This document shows, one piece after another, positions 1 through 8,702 of a stretch of 64,000 nucleotides of DNA. This DNA comes from UBA1181 sp045639525 (GTDB taxonomy: Bacteria; Bacteroidota; Bacteroidia; Bacteroidales; Paludibacteraceae). The translations under genes and the position numbers were made by a program. Position 1 is the first letter of the stretch. Each line of letters starts with the position of its first letter. A model generated the notes under the pieces. That model was not told the origin of the DNA and ran no database searches. It worked only from the letters and a program-made list of their open reading frames with translations. The DNA lies in the NCBI GenBank assembly GCA_045639525.1, contig JAZUDI010000010.1, positions 1-64,000 on the forward strand, read 5' to 3'.

Positions 1-1
1 A

Positions 2-457
2 CCCAAGGACATCTGGCTGGAAACGATTAAAAACTTAGGCAATATGGAGAACTTGGATCCCGAAATCTACGAAATAGCCGACGAGGCTTTACTGAAACTC
101 ATCGAAAAGGCGAAGGTGTCAGCCCTCTCCGAGGCGGAGTACGCCCAATACGAGGCTGAACTAAAGGTCCTCTCCAACAGAGGCACCGTGGAACGCTATG
201 GATTCGAACAAGGCATTAAGCGAGGTTTGGCCGAAGGTAGAGCCCAAGGTATTGCCGAAGGAAGAGCAGAAGGAAGAGCAGAAGGAAGAGCAGAAGGATT
301 AGCGGAAGGATTAGCGGAAGGATTAGCGGAAGGATTAGCGGAAGGTCGTAAAAAGGAAGCGATACGAATGGCCAAGGAGATGAAATCTAACGGAATCGAC
401 AAAAAACTGATCATCCAAATCACCCGACTCTCCCTTTCTGAAATAGAGTCCATCTGA
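2..457 (+). CDS. Rpn-family recombination-promoting nuclease / putative transposase, C-terminal part
   Basis: The reading frame is open from the left edge (residues PKDIWLETIKNLG precede the first internal Met at 44), so only the C-terminal part is present. The text before the repeats (an acidic helix, then VERYGFEQGIKRGLAEG) is what I know from the tail of PD-(D/E)XK nuclease-family transposase proteins of Bacteroidota; the nuclease core would lie outside the window. The middle is a tandem run of AEGR/AEGL units forming a charged helix, followed by a basic region and a short C-terminal helix. Family assignment rests on this tail alone, so it is moderately sure. Confidence 0.6.
   Translation, partial: PKDIWLETIKNLGNMENLDPEIYEIADEALLKLIEKAKVSALSEAEYAQYEAELKVLSNRGTVERYGFEQGIKRGLAEGRAQGIAEGRAEGRAEGRAEGLAEGLAEGLAEGLAEGRKKEAIRMAKEMKSNGIDKKLIIQITRLSLSEIESI
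245..345 (+). repeat. 12-bp tandem repeat inside the Rpn-like gene
   Basis: About eight 12-bp units in two flavours lie in tandem: GGAAGAGCAGAA copies followed by GGATTAGCGGAA copies. They encode (A-E-G-R/L)n. The block sizes suggest copy-number change by slippage, always in frame because the unit is 12 bp. Confidence 0.85.
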
Positions 458-472
458 TTCATTATCACAAAC

Positions 473-516
473 AAAAGCCCCTCGATGACCGAAGACCGAT
501 GATCGAGGGGCTTTTT
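473..516. terminator. bidirectional rho-independent terminator
   Basis: A perfect 14-bp stem (473-486 pairs with 502-515) around a 15-nt loop has an A run on one side and a T run on the other. It lies between the convergent Rpn-like gene (plus) and the alpha-2-macroglobulin gene (minus) and can serve both. Confidence 0.9.
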
Positions 517-539
517 ATTACCATTTCAATTGCTTTCCA

Positions 540-3500
540 CTACTCCTGAACCTTTATCCTGACGCTACCCGTGTTCGATAAGAACTCAGGCGCATAGAGA
601 CACTGTGCGGTGGTGATGCCATTGCTGAACTCACCCGCATGGGTAATCCACAACGGATATTCGAAGACATAAGTACCCTTCGCCAAATGGTCGAAGAAGT
701 AGTACATCGCGGCATCCTTCGGCGATTGATAGAAGCAAGTGCCCTGCGCGCATCGGTAACCTGAAAGCTGTTGCGTAGGTTCCAAACAACTTGCGCGTTG
801 ATCCTTCAATGAGACATAATCCATATCCCTATCGGTGCGCAAGGTCACACGAACCACCAATTTGTCACCCACCTTTAGCGTTGACGTTCCATCGATCTTT
901 TTCAAGACCTCCTCGCCTCCTTCGCGACTCGCCAACATCACCATCTTCTCCACATGAAGGGCGCTCTTGTTCTTCCAAACCTTATCGATCTCCTCCTCGA
1001 ATTGCCAATAGAGGGCTCCCCAAGAGATGTTACCACCCTGCTCGCTCTTCAATTCCACGCGACCCATAGCTGGTTTCACCTTCTCTCCCATCACATATTG
1101 GGTGAAATAACCGGTACCCACCTCTTTGTTCTCCGGAGTCACCACCTCGTTACCCATCTTAATGGTCACCTGATTGTCGGTGGAGAGCCAATCGGATCCG
1201 CTCAATAGGAGGACATTCAAAGCATCCACATTCGCAATGACATTATCCCAGTTTTGGGTGCGTTTCTGGTTAAGCAACCAAAGACGCATCTCGTCTTGCT
1301 CCTCCCGCTTCGGATCGACCATCTCAAAGGCCTCCATGATTCGGGTATGGGTAGAGATGGCGCCATCCGACCATAGATATCCACTCACATTCTTTTGCCA
1401 GAACATGCCCATCTCATCCGTTGTTGTGGAGAACTCCCGAAGTGACTCTACCACTGTTTTGGCCAACGACTTGTCACCACCACGATAAAGCGCGATGGCC
1501 GCCAACGCCTTGCCGCCGAGAGAGAGATCCTTCCATTGGCTCTTCAACAATCCATAGTAGAAATCGTATGACTCCTGGGCCTTGTTCGCCACCTTTACCT
1601 CTGGGAAGAGACTATGGACTTGGAAAAGATACAATTCGTACATACCCACATGGGCATGTTTCTTATAATCCTTGTCATAACGTTTCATCGCCTCGAAAGA
1701 TCGTTGGAGTTCCAGATCCAGATAGTTCAACGAGGCGGCGTATCCAGCCTTTTTCAACAAAGCGTCATCCACGATGCCCGACTTGCGCAATCTGCCGAAG
1801 TTATCCAGTACGAAGAGCGTCGTGTGCTGACTTGGATACATACCTTTGAACCATGAATAGGCACCACTCTCCAAACGGAATTCCATCAATTTATCGAACC
1901 ACGTGTTGCTCTTCCCTTGCAAATCGTTCACATCGAACAGGGTGGAGAGCCGCTGCTTCATCTCCGTTTCGCTCTTCGCCTCCAATACCCATGGAGACTC
2001 GTTGAGCAGGATATTCTTCACATCCTGGTTCTTCTCCAAATTGGAAAGAAGCGTCTGCTTATCCCCGCTCTGTTGTTTCCAAAGTTCTATCACCTTGAAA
2101 ATCTTCGGATTGGAACGGGCAATGTGCTCCGACATCAAGGAGGCGAAATGAGCCGCCGAATAACTGAGCGCATTCTCATGCTCCACCGTCGCCACGGATG
2201 GCAAAGCCTGTACCGCATACCATATCGGATTGGTGGCGAACTCCAACTTCAGGAAGCGGTGGGTAAGCGTATTGGATTGGTTCTCCAATAGATTCTTGAA
2301 AGTATATTCCTTGGTGGTCCCTCCGCGCACATAGAGTGGCAACGACTGCGTCACCACCATACGGTCAGATAGGATAGGTACCAGCGATTGCTCCGCATCG
2401 GAGAAGTTGTCGGCCACAGCGGAGGTGCGCACCAAAACAGCATCCACCTCTCTCGGCACCTTGAACGAACAGGTCACTGCACCAGTCTTCCCTGCCTCCA
2501 CAGAGAAACTTGCCTGCTCTTTCGCAATCACTTTCTCCGTCATCGGATCCATCAACAGCATCTCAACCGAGCCCTTTTGGCGCGTCTCAGAGAGGTTGAT
2601 CACCTTGGCGGAGAGTACGCATTGGTCACCCTTGCGCAAGAATCGAGGCAAATTAGGCGATACCATGAAATCCTTTTGCGTCACCACCTGTTCCGACAGC
2701 TGCCCATAATAGAGATCCTTGGTATGGGCCAACGCCTTGAAATTCCATCGGGTAAGGCTCTCCGGCATCTCAAAGGAGAGCAGCACATTACCCTCCTTGT
2801 CGGAACGGAGTTGCGGATAGAAGAAGGCCGTCTCGGAAAAATTGGTGCGGATCTGAGGTTCAGCCACTTGAGACGGTACTTCACTTACATCGTTGTCCAC
2901 CGTCACCATATCACTCTCCTCAGAATCCGCCATAGTATTACCCATCGATTTACGCATCTTCATAGCTGCCATAGGAGCCACTGCGTTCTTAGTGGCGGCT
3001 TTCGAGAAAACCATCACCTCGTCAGCCGCCATCTCCTCTACTTCAACATCTCCCCCGGAAAGGCTCATAGATCTCGATTCGTAGTACATATACCTTCTTT
3101 TGACACCATTCGGGAACTCGATGAATCGATCGAACCACCACCCTGTCGGATGATTACGACTATTAAACACATGATACAATGAACCTTTGGACCATCGACA
3201 TGCAGACCAATAAGGGAAATTAACATACCGACTATAATTTGGATGAAATGACCAACCATGTGATCGGATTTGATCCAACGACGCGTCATACATCGCAGCC
3301 AAGAGCTCCGCCTCCCTATCTTTCGGCAAAGAGAGCGTCCATGTCTCTTTCGAACCTGGCATCATTTTATCCCTAAAGACAGCCAATTTCAAGGGCAAAG
3401 CCTTCGATTCATGTTTCAGTGTAATGTGGAAACTCTCCTGGTGGAGCTTTCCGTCACGAATCAGATAGAGGGTGATCCGCTTCTCCTCCCCGCTCTTTTT

Positions 3501-6299
3501 CTCCAAAGAGAAGGTGAACGTTTTGATCTCGTCACTCAAATCCACCCAACGGCGATCCTCTTCCCCTTGTTCACTCTCTTCAACGATCAACAAATGAGCA
3601 TCCTTCAAAGAGGAACCCACCCGAATGGTATGGCTCTCCCCATAAGCCAGTTGGACACTATTCATATTCTCAGTCCAAAGGATGGTCTCCACAGGCGGAC
3701 GTGTATCCGTCTCTCTGTAAAGAATCACCCCGTAGGAGGCTCTCACCTCGCGCTCTTTAGCGTCCTTCGCCTTCAACGAAACAGTGTACTTGCCGGAGCG
3801 CCAACCGTCGGTCTCCGTCTGGATGATGAAATCACCCTTCGCGTCAGACATCACCTCCCCAGACTTCACCACCACACTGTCGCGGAGAATCTCGTAGGAG
3901 ACGTTCACCACTTGCCCCTCTCCGTTCAAATTGGTGATTTTGTATTTGATGGAAGGGAACTGGTTCATCAGCTCACGCGCTCCCACTGATGACGAGAAGA
4001 AGAGCGAGCGGTCTCCGACGGAGAGATAGATGCTCTGCTCGTGCGTCTCTCCATTGGCATCCGTCACCTTCGCATAGGCCGTATATTGATAGAATGCCAG
4101 ATCCGTATCCTCCTCATCCTTCATCGCCTTAAACGGAATCGCAAAGGAACCATCCGCCTTCATCACCGTCTCGCCCTCCACAAGGGTCTTTCCCTCCCGG
4201 CTATTAAGTCTTGGAGACCACCACCAAGGTGACGGAGTCCGCACCACACGATATTCCACCTTCGCCTCAGAGAGCGGCGCGCCCATCAAATAATTGGCCT
4301 GCCCCTTCACCTCAATGGAATCACCAAAGGAGAAGATACCAGTCGGACGAGACATCTTTACCTCGAAAGTAGGTCGTTTGTACTCCTCGACCGAGAAATA
4401 TCGCGATCCATAGCCATTCACCACTATCGAATAATTGCCCGACAAACCATTGGCTGGCAAGACAAAGGAGGAGGCGAACGAACCATATTCATTGGTCGTC
4501 ATCTTCTGCTCAGAGACCAATTGCCCATTGGCGTCCAAAAGCGACACACTGAATGCCTTATTGGACAACACGGAGGATCCTTCCTGTTGCAAATGGTAAC
4601 AAATAACCTTATAGTAGACCGTCTGGGAAGGACGATAGATGGATCGGTCGGTGAAAATAGCGACATAATTTCCACTATTGTCCGACACATTCGATTCCCG
4701 TTCATACTGATAGGTGCCGTAGTCGTCCGGGGTAAGGAAGCGGTCCCTGCCCTCCTCGACATAGGTGTTTATTTGGCTACGTTTTCCTCTTGCATCCAAC
4801 CCGATTTGGGCGAAACCCTTCTCATTGGTCGTTGTTTGCGAAAGAGGTTGCTCTTCATAACTATAGTAATTCTTTATTTTCCAAGCCGTCAACTTCACCC
4901 CGGATTTTGGAGCGCCGCTCTTGGCATCGACCACAATATAGTTGGAGCACAAAGGATCTGAGAGAGCCGTGGTACGGAGATAATAGAGATTGGAAACTTC
5001 AAAGTCCAAACTTCTGTCGCCATTATAGACAATACGATATATGCCAAAGTCGAGAGCCGGTATCTCCACCACCGTATCCTCAGGAATAACATAATTACTC
5101 TTTTTCAAAGGGAAGGAGAAATCCGCGACCTTACTCTTCTTCGTATCCCTCACACGTTCCCTGAAATAGGCTATCGGCGTGACATCCAAACGGTAGAGGG
5201 AACATTTCAGCTCGGGGAGATTGGCATAATGCAGCTTCAGAGATATTTTGTCGGAAGTATGTGGTTTCTCATTTTCGATGGAAATCTGAACAAAAGCGGT
5301 CTGCATCTCATCCACAAGACTCTTCAGTAGGTTGATTTTCACATAATTCGGATAGGCCTTGATACCCTCCTGACAACAATCCATGATGCGTTGAGGAAGT
5401 TTGGAATCCTTGGGTAAATGTTCGAAATCCACCCCCTGCTTCCAAGCATCGCAAAGGGCGGCACGTACCAAAACAGAGGCACCGCTTGCCTTCTCCTCCT
5501 CCAACAACCGCTCCAACTGAGCGATCTTGTCATCTTGGTTTTTCTTCCCCTTGTGGATATAATCAAGCAACGTCAATTTCGCCTTCACATAAGCGTCACG
5601 CTCTTGGTCCTTTGCGTAGAACGTCACCCATTGGTTCAGATATTTCAGACGTTCATCGCCCCTGTCGTCCATCTTTTCACCCAATAGGTTCATGGAGTTA
5701 GCGTTTTCGAACATATCGAAGAGGATCAAATCATACAAGGTCGGATAAAAAATACGGCTATCCTTTCCCAATGACAATATAGGTCCATAATCGGCTGACG
5801 CCACCTTTTTCAAACTTTCGTTGGAGAGCGCCTCCACGCTGCACTTGCGGTATTGGTCCATAAAAATGTTGGTACTCCACTCATCCATATTTTCAGGCAC
5901 CTCATCCACCAACTTGGTCCGCTGGTCAATGGCCCAACGGTCTCCCTTGTAGTAACTCATATAGAGCTTTCCGATCAAATAGGTGGCAACGGAGCGCGCC
6001 ACGCCATCTTTTGTGTTGGATTGGAATGCGGTCAACTCCGCCATACACTTCACGAAAGCGGAATCCTCAATTTCTTGTTTCAAGGTGCCTCGCTTGACGA
6101 TGCAACGCAATTGTTGGGGTTGGTTGGATTCCTTCACCGCCTGCTTCTCTATGGCGTCTATTTTCGAGATGGCGGTTTTAGGATTACTCCTCTCAATTTT
6201 TCCTACGGCTTCCCACTCCGACGCATATTCAAAAGATGAAAATAATCCCCACATGGCTACTGATATTAGCGTAAAACAATATGATTTAATTTTTCCCAT
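540..6299 (-). CDS. alpha-2-macroglobulin family protein (MG2 domain), thioester motif lost
   Basis: A 1919-residue exported protein of the bacterial alpha-2-macroglobulin (YfaS-like) family, thought to act as a periplasmic or surface protease trap. The start at 6299 (MGKIKSYCFTLISV) gives a normal signal peptide; an upstream ATG at 6329 is possible. Macroglobulin-type beta domains fill the first half (phrases such as FTDRSIYRPSQTVYYKV and FEVSNLYYLRTT). The A2M region follows (RSDKEGNVLLSFEMPESLTRWNF), then the alpha/alpha toroid and a receptor-binding-like C-terminus. Where family members carry the CxEQ thioester after WYAVQALP, this protein reads VEHENALS around residue 1376, so the covalent trap appears lost. 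It lies downstream of the TamA/TamB pair on the same strand. Confidence 0.88.
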   Translation of the reverse strand: MGKIKSYCFTLISVAMWGLFSSFEYASEWEAVGKIERSNPKTAISKIDAIEKQAVKESNQPQQLRCIVKRGTLKQEIEDSAFVKCMAELTAFQSNTKDGVARSVATYLIGKLYMSYYKGDRWAIDQRTKLVDEVPENMDEWSTNIFMDQYRKCSVEALSNESLKKVASADYGPILSLGKDSRIFYPTLYDLILFDMFENANSMNLLGEKMDDRGDERLKYLNQWVTFYAKDQERDAYVKAKLTLLDYIHKGKKNQDDKIAQLERLLEEEKASGASVLVRAALCDAWKQGVDFEHLPKDSKLPQRIMDCCQEGIKAYPNYVKINLLKSLVDEMQTAFVQISIENEKPHTSDKISLKLHYANLPELKCSLYRLDVTPIAYFRERVRDTKKSKVADFSFPLKKSNYVIPEDTVVEIPALDFGIYRIVYNGDRSLDFEVSNLYYLRTTALSDPLCSNYIVVDAKSGAPKSGVKLTAWKIKNYYSYEEQPLSQTTTNEKGFAQIGLDARGKRSQINTYVEEGRDRFLTPDDYGTYQYERESNVSDNSGNYVAIFTDRSIYRPSQTVYYKVICYHLQQEGSSVLSNKAFSVSLLDANGQLVSEQKMTTNEYGSFASSFVLPANGLSGNYSIVVNGYGSRYFSVEEYKRPTFEVKMSRPTGIFSFGDSIEVKGQANYLMGAPLSEAKVEYRVVRTPSPWWWSPRLNSREGKTLVEGETVMKADGSFAIPFKAMKDEEDTDLAFYQYTAYAKVTDANGETHEQSIYLSVGDRSLFFSSSVGARELMNQFPSIKYKITNLNGEGQVVNVSYEILRDSVVVKSGEVMSDAKGDFIIQTETDGWRSGKYTVSLKAKDAKEREVRASYGVILYRETDTRPPVETILWTENMNSVQLAYGESHTIRVGSSLKDAHLLIVEESEQGEEDRRWVDLSDEIKTFTFSLEKKSGEEKRITLYLIRDGKLHQESFHITLKHESKALPLKLAVFRDKMMPGSKETWTLSLPKDREAELLAAMYDASLDQIRSHGWSFHPNYSRYVNFPYWSACRWSKGSLYHVFNSRNHPTGWWFDRFIEFPNGVKRRYMYYESRSMSLSGGDVEVEEMAADEVMVFSKAATKNAVAPMAAMKMRKSMGNTMADSEESDMVTVDNDVSEVPSQVAEPQIRTNFSETAFFYPQLRSDKEGNVLLSFEMPESLTRWNFKALAHTKDLYYGQLSEQVVTQKDFMVSPNLPRFLRKGDQCVLSAKVINLSETRQKGSVEMLLMDPMTEKVIAKEQASFSVEAGKTGAVTCSFKVPREVDAVLVRTSAVADNFSDAEQSLVPILSDRMVVTQSLPLYVRGGTTKEYTFKNLLENQSNTLTHRFLKLEFATNPIWYAVQALPSVATVEHENALSYSAAHFASLMSEHIARSNPKIFKVIELWKQQSGDKQTLLSNLEKNQDVKNILLNESPWVLEAKSETEMKQRLSTLFDVNDLQGKSNTWFDKLMEFRLESGAYSWFKGMYPSQHTTLFVLDNFGRLRKSGIVDDALLKKAGYAASLNYLDLELQRSFEAMKRYDKDYKKHAHVGMYELYLFQVHSLFPEVKVANKAQESYDFYYGLLKSQWKDLSLGGKALAAIALYRGGDKSLAKTVVESLREFSTTTDEMGMFWQKNVSGYLWSDGAISTHTRIMEAFEMVDPKREEQDEMRLWLLNQKRTQNWDNVIANVDALNVLLLSGSDWLSTDNQVTIKMGNEVVTPENKEVGTGYFTQYVMGEKVKPAMGRVELKSEQGGNISWGALYWQFEEEIDKVWKNKSALHVEKMVMLASREGGEEVLKKIDGTSTLKVGDKLVVRVTLRTDRDMDYVSLKDQRASCLEPTQQLSGYRCAQGTCFYQSPKDAAMYYFFDHLAKGTYVFEYPLWITHAGEFSNGITTAQCLYAPEFLSNTGSVRIKVQE

Positions 6300-6404
6300 A
6301 AGCAACAAATTATGAACACTAATATACAAAAAACAACTTGATTCTATAACGGTCAGTGCGGCTATTTACAAAGTATTAAGATAAAATTTGTAAAAACCGC
6401 TCCT

Positions 6405-8702
6405 TTAGAATGGGTAACCCACCGCGAAATGCCAAGCGAAATTATCCTTGAAAACAGGATGGGTGATCACCCACTTACTGGTATTCTGAGCACCCGGCAA
6501 TGGATTGGCAGGGTTATAAAGCTGCATACCCGCGTCAAACCGCAAGATGAGGAAACTTAAATTCGGACGGATACCCACTCCGACCGACCAACCTAACTCT
6601 TTGTAGAAATCTTTGATGTTGAACTGTCCACCCGGTTGGTTTTTATAGGCCTTCACCGTCCAGATATTTCCAGCGTCCGTAAAGGCGGCAAGTTCCAAAA
6701 AGGAGGCGAGTTTGTAACGATACTCCAAATTGAATACCAACTTCACATCACCCGTCCGTTGAAGGAAATCCGACTTCATTCCCGAATTATACTTTCCTGG
6801 ACCCAAGGTACGGGTACTCCAACCTCTGACCGTATTGGGACCACCCGCAAAGAAACGCTGTTCATAAGGCAAGACATCCGAATTGAGGTAGGGACAGGCG
6901 AAACCAAGGCCCGCGTGCATCACAAATTGATTATTCCTTTTGGTCAGAAAGATCTTGGAAGCGTCGAATGTCGCCTTCACATATTGGGCGAAGGGCGTGT
7001 CGAAGATCTTATACTTCTCCACCCGTTGCTCCTCATCCTCCGATACGACCTTCTTCTTCACCTTCGCCGCCTTGCAGACCAAGAAAGGTAAGGTGCCCGC
7101 CATATCGATGCCTCCACGCAGGGTATATCCATTCTCGGAAGCCTTGCGATTGCTGGTATAGACGAACGAATAGTCGGTACGGGTAATGAATTGATCCATA
7201 TAACTCTCCTTCAACAAAGCATTTTTACCCCTTTCCAAATACTCCTTGAACCAATCCGACATATCCCTCGTGATAACATAATTGATGTTATAGAGGTCAA
7301 AGTTATGGGCCATTCTTTGCCTATGGCTTTTCCAACTATATCCCCAATTGAGTCCTAAGACACGGCGATTGTATTCCGGACGGTTTTGCCAGTGGATACT
7401 GGCGGAAAAGGAGGTGGTGGAGCCCACCTGTTTGGTGTATTTCTCCGGCAATAATCCAAAGATGATGCGAGGAAACGAGAGGGAGAGCTCCGCGCCATAC
7501 TCGTAGAAATTATTGGAGAGCAACGTCACATCCTTGTCATCCGATCCGCTGATATGCTCGTAGGAGCCATTCAGCCGCAACAGCAATGTCTCCGACCCCT
7601 TGAATATATTCTTGTCGGAGAAGGTGACATAACTGGCAACACCCAAATCTCCCGCGTTATTCGTTCCGTCGATTCCAAACTGGAAGTGGTAAATATTGGC
7701 CGGAGAGAGCGAAATCCGCGCATCCAGCATCGTGCTATCATCCGCAACCGGCGAGAAGGAGACTGCCACTTGATCCACCGCACTCAAGGAGTGAAGAGAA
7801 TTGTAGGTCTTCTCCATCAACAAATCACTGTAAAGGCGTTTGGAGCGGATAAAGCTGTTATAATACAAAATGGAGGGGCGGATAAAGGTCTGCTTTCCCT
7901 TCACCACTCTGATTCGCTTATAATCCACCGTATCCTCCCCAGGGGAAAAGGTGTTGGAGATAACCACATCCCGAATACGGTATCTTCGCAAGGCGGGATC
8001 TACCCGCATAGTATCCACCCTCTTCGTAGGACGGTATTTCAGGGTGACATCCACTTGGTGGTTACCCACCATTGTATCCACCAAGAAGTAGAAATTATCC
8101 TTGTTCAGATAATAGTAACCCTGGTTCCTCAACTGCGCGGTGATCTCGGCGGAGGCATTATCCAATGTTGCGGCCTTAAATGGCTCATTTTTATTAAATT
8201 CCAACGACCGGTGGATCGCGGCGAAATCAATCAGCGATCTCAACTCGGAGGGATCGACACCATTCTCGGAGTGGCGGATTGTATAACGATCCTTGGCCCG
8301 CACACAATAGGTGACCGCCATTTTTTTGCCATGCTGGTTCAGACAAGAACCCACCTCCGCATTGAGATAACCCAAGTTATGCAACTCCTTTCGGATCTGG
8401 GAGACACTTTTGGCTGTCAATTCCGAATCATATATCACCGGTTCGCTACCGATCTTCCTCAAGACACGGTTGATCCATTTGGTAGTATCCCTTCCCGAGA
8501 GGGAATAGATATGGAGGCCAATCTTGGCGTTGGGCTTCTGCCGAAGCAACGGCGTAAACTGCCCCTCATACATATTGTTGTCGAGCACCTCGATCTTCAC
8601 CTTGTCCAAGAGATAATCCCCCTCCGACACATACTTCGTGGCGCTACAAGCCGAAAGGAGAACCATCAGCAACCAACCCAAAACATACCTACTTCTTCGC
8701 AT
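6405..8702 (-). CDS. TamA/BamA-type outer-membrane barrel (TamL-like lipoprotein)
   Basis: A 765-residue outer-membrane assembly protein. The start at 8702 gives a lipoprotein signal (MRRSRYVLGWLLMVLLSAC), as in TamL of Bacteroidota; the longer ATG at 8765 would destroy it. POTRA-like repeats occupy roughly residues 25-360. A 16-strand-type barrel domain follows, with the typical late motif RFFAGGPNTVRGW and a terminal aromatic residue (AVGYPF), the signature recognised by the Bam machinery. It overlaps the end of the tamB-like gene by 14 bp, so the two are surely cotranscribed and likely partner proteins. Confidence 0.88.
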   Translation of the reverse strand: MRRSRYVLGWLLMVLLSACSATKYVSEGDYLLDKVKIEVLDNNMYEGQFTPLLRQKPNAKIGLHIYSLSGRDTTKWINRVLRKIGSEPVIYDSELTAKSVSQIRKELHNLGYLNAEVGSCLNQHGKKMAVTYCVRAKDRYTIRHSENGVDPSELRSLIDFAAIHRSLEFNKNEPFKAATLDNASAEITAQLRNQGYYYLNKDNFYFLVDTMVGNHQVDVTLKYRPTKRVDTMRVDPALRRYRIRDVVISNTFSPGEDTVDYKRIRVVKGKQTFIRPSILYYNSFIRSKRLYSDLLMEKTYNSLHSLSAVDQVAVSFSPVADDSTMLDARISLSPANIYHFQFGIDGTNNAGDLGVASYVTFSDKNIFKGSETLLLRLNGSYEHISGSDDKDVTLLSNNFYEYGAELSLSFPRIIFGLLPEKYTKQVGSTTSFSASIHWQNRPEYNRRVLGLNWGYSWKSHRQRMAHNFDLYNINYVITRDMSDWFKEYLERGKNALLKESYMDQFITRTDYSFVYTSNRKASENGYTLRGGIDMAGTLPFLVCKAAKVKKKVVSEDEEQRVEKYKIFDTPFAQYVKATFDASKIFLTKRNNQFVMHAGLGFACPYLNSDVLPYEQRFFAGGPNTVRGWSTRTLGPGKYNSGMKSDFLQRTGDVKLVFNLEYRYKLASFLELAAFTDAGNIWTVKAYKNQPGGQFNIKDFYKELGWSVGVGIRPNLSFLILRFDAGMQLYNPANPLPGAQNTSKWVITHPVFKDNFAWHFAVGYPF

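Noticed and set aside
2388..3182. Long plus-strand frames opposite the alpha-2-macroglobulin gene, and opposite TamA-like (7554-9014)
   Set aside because: They are shadows of strongly supported minus-strand genes; their translations show no family features.
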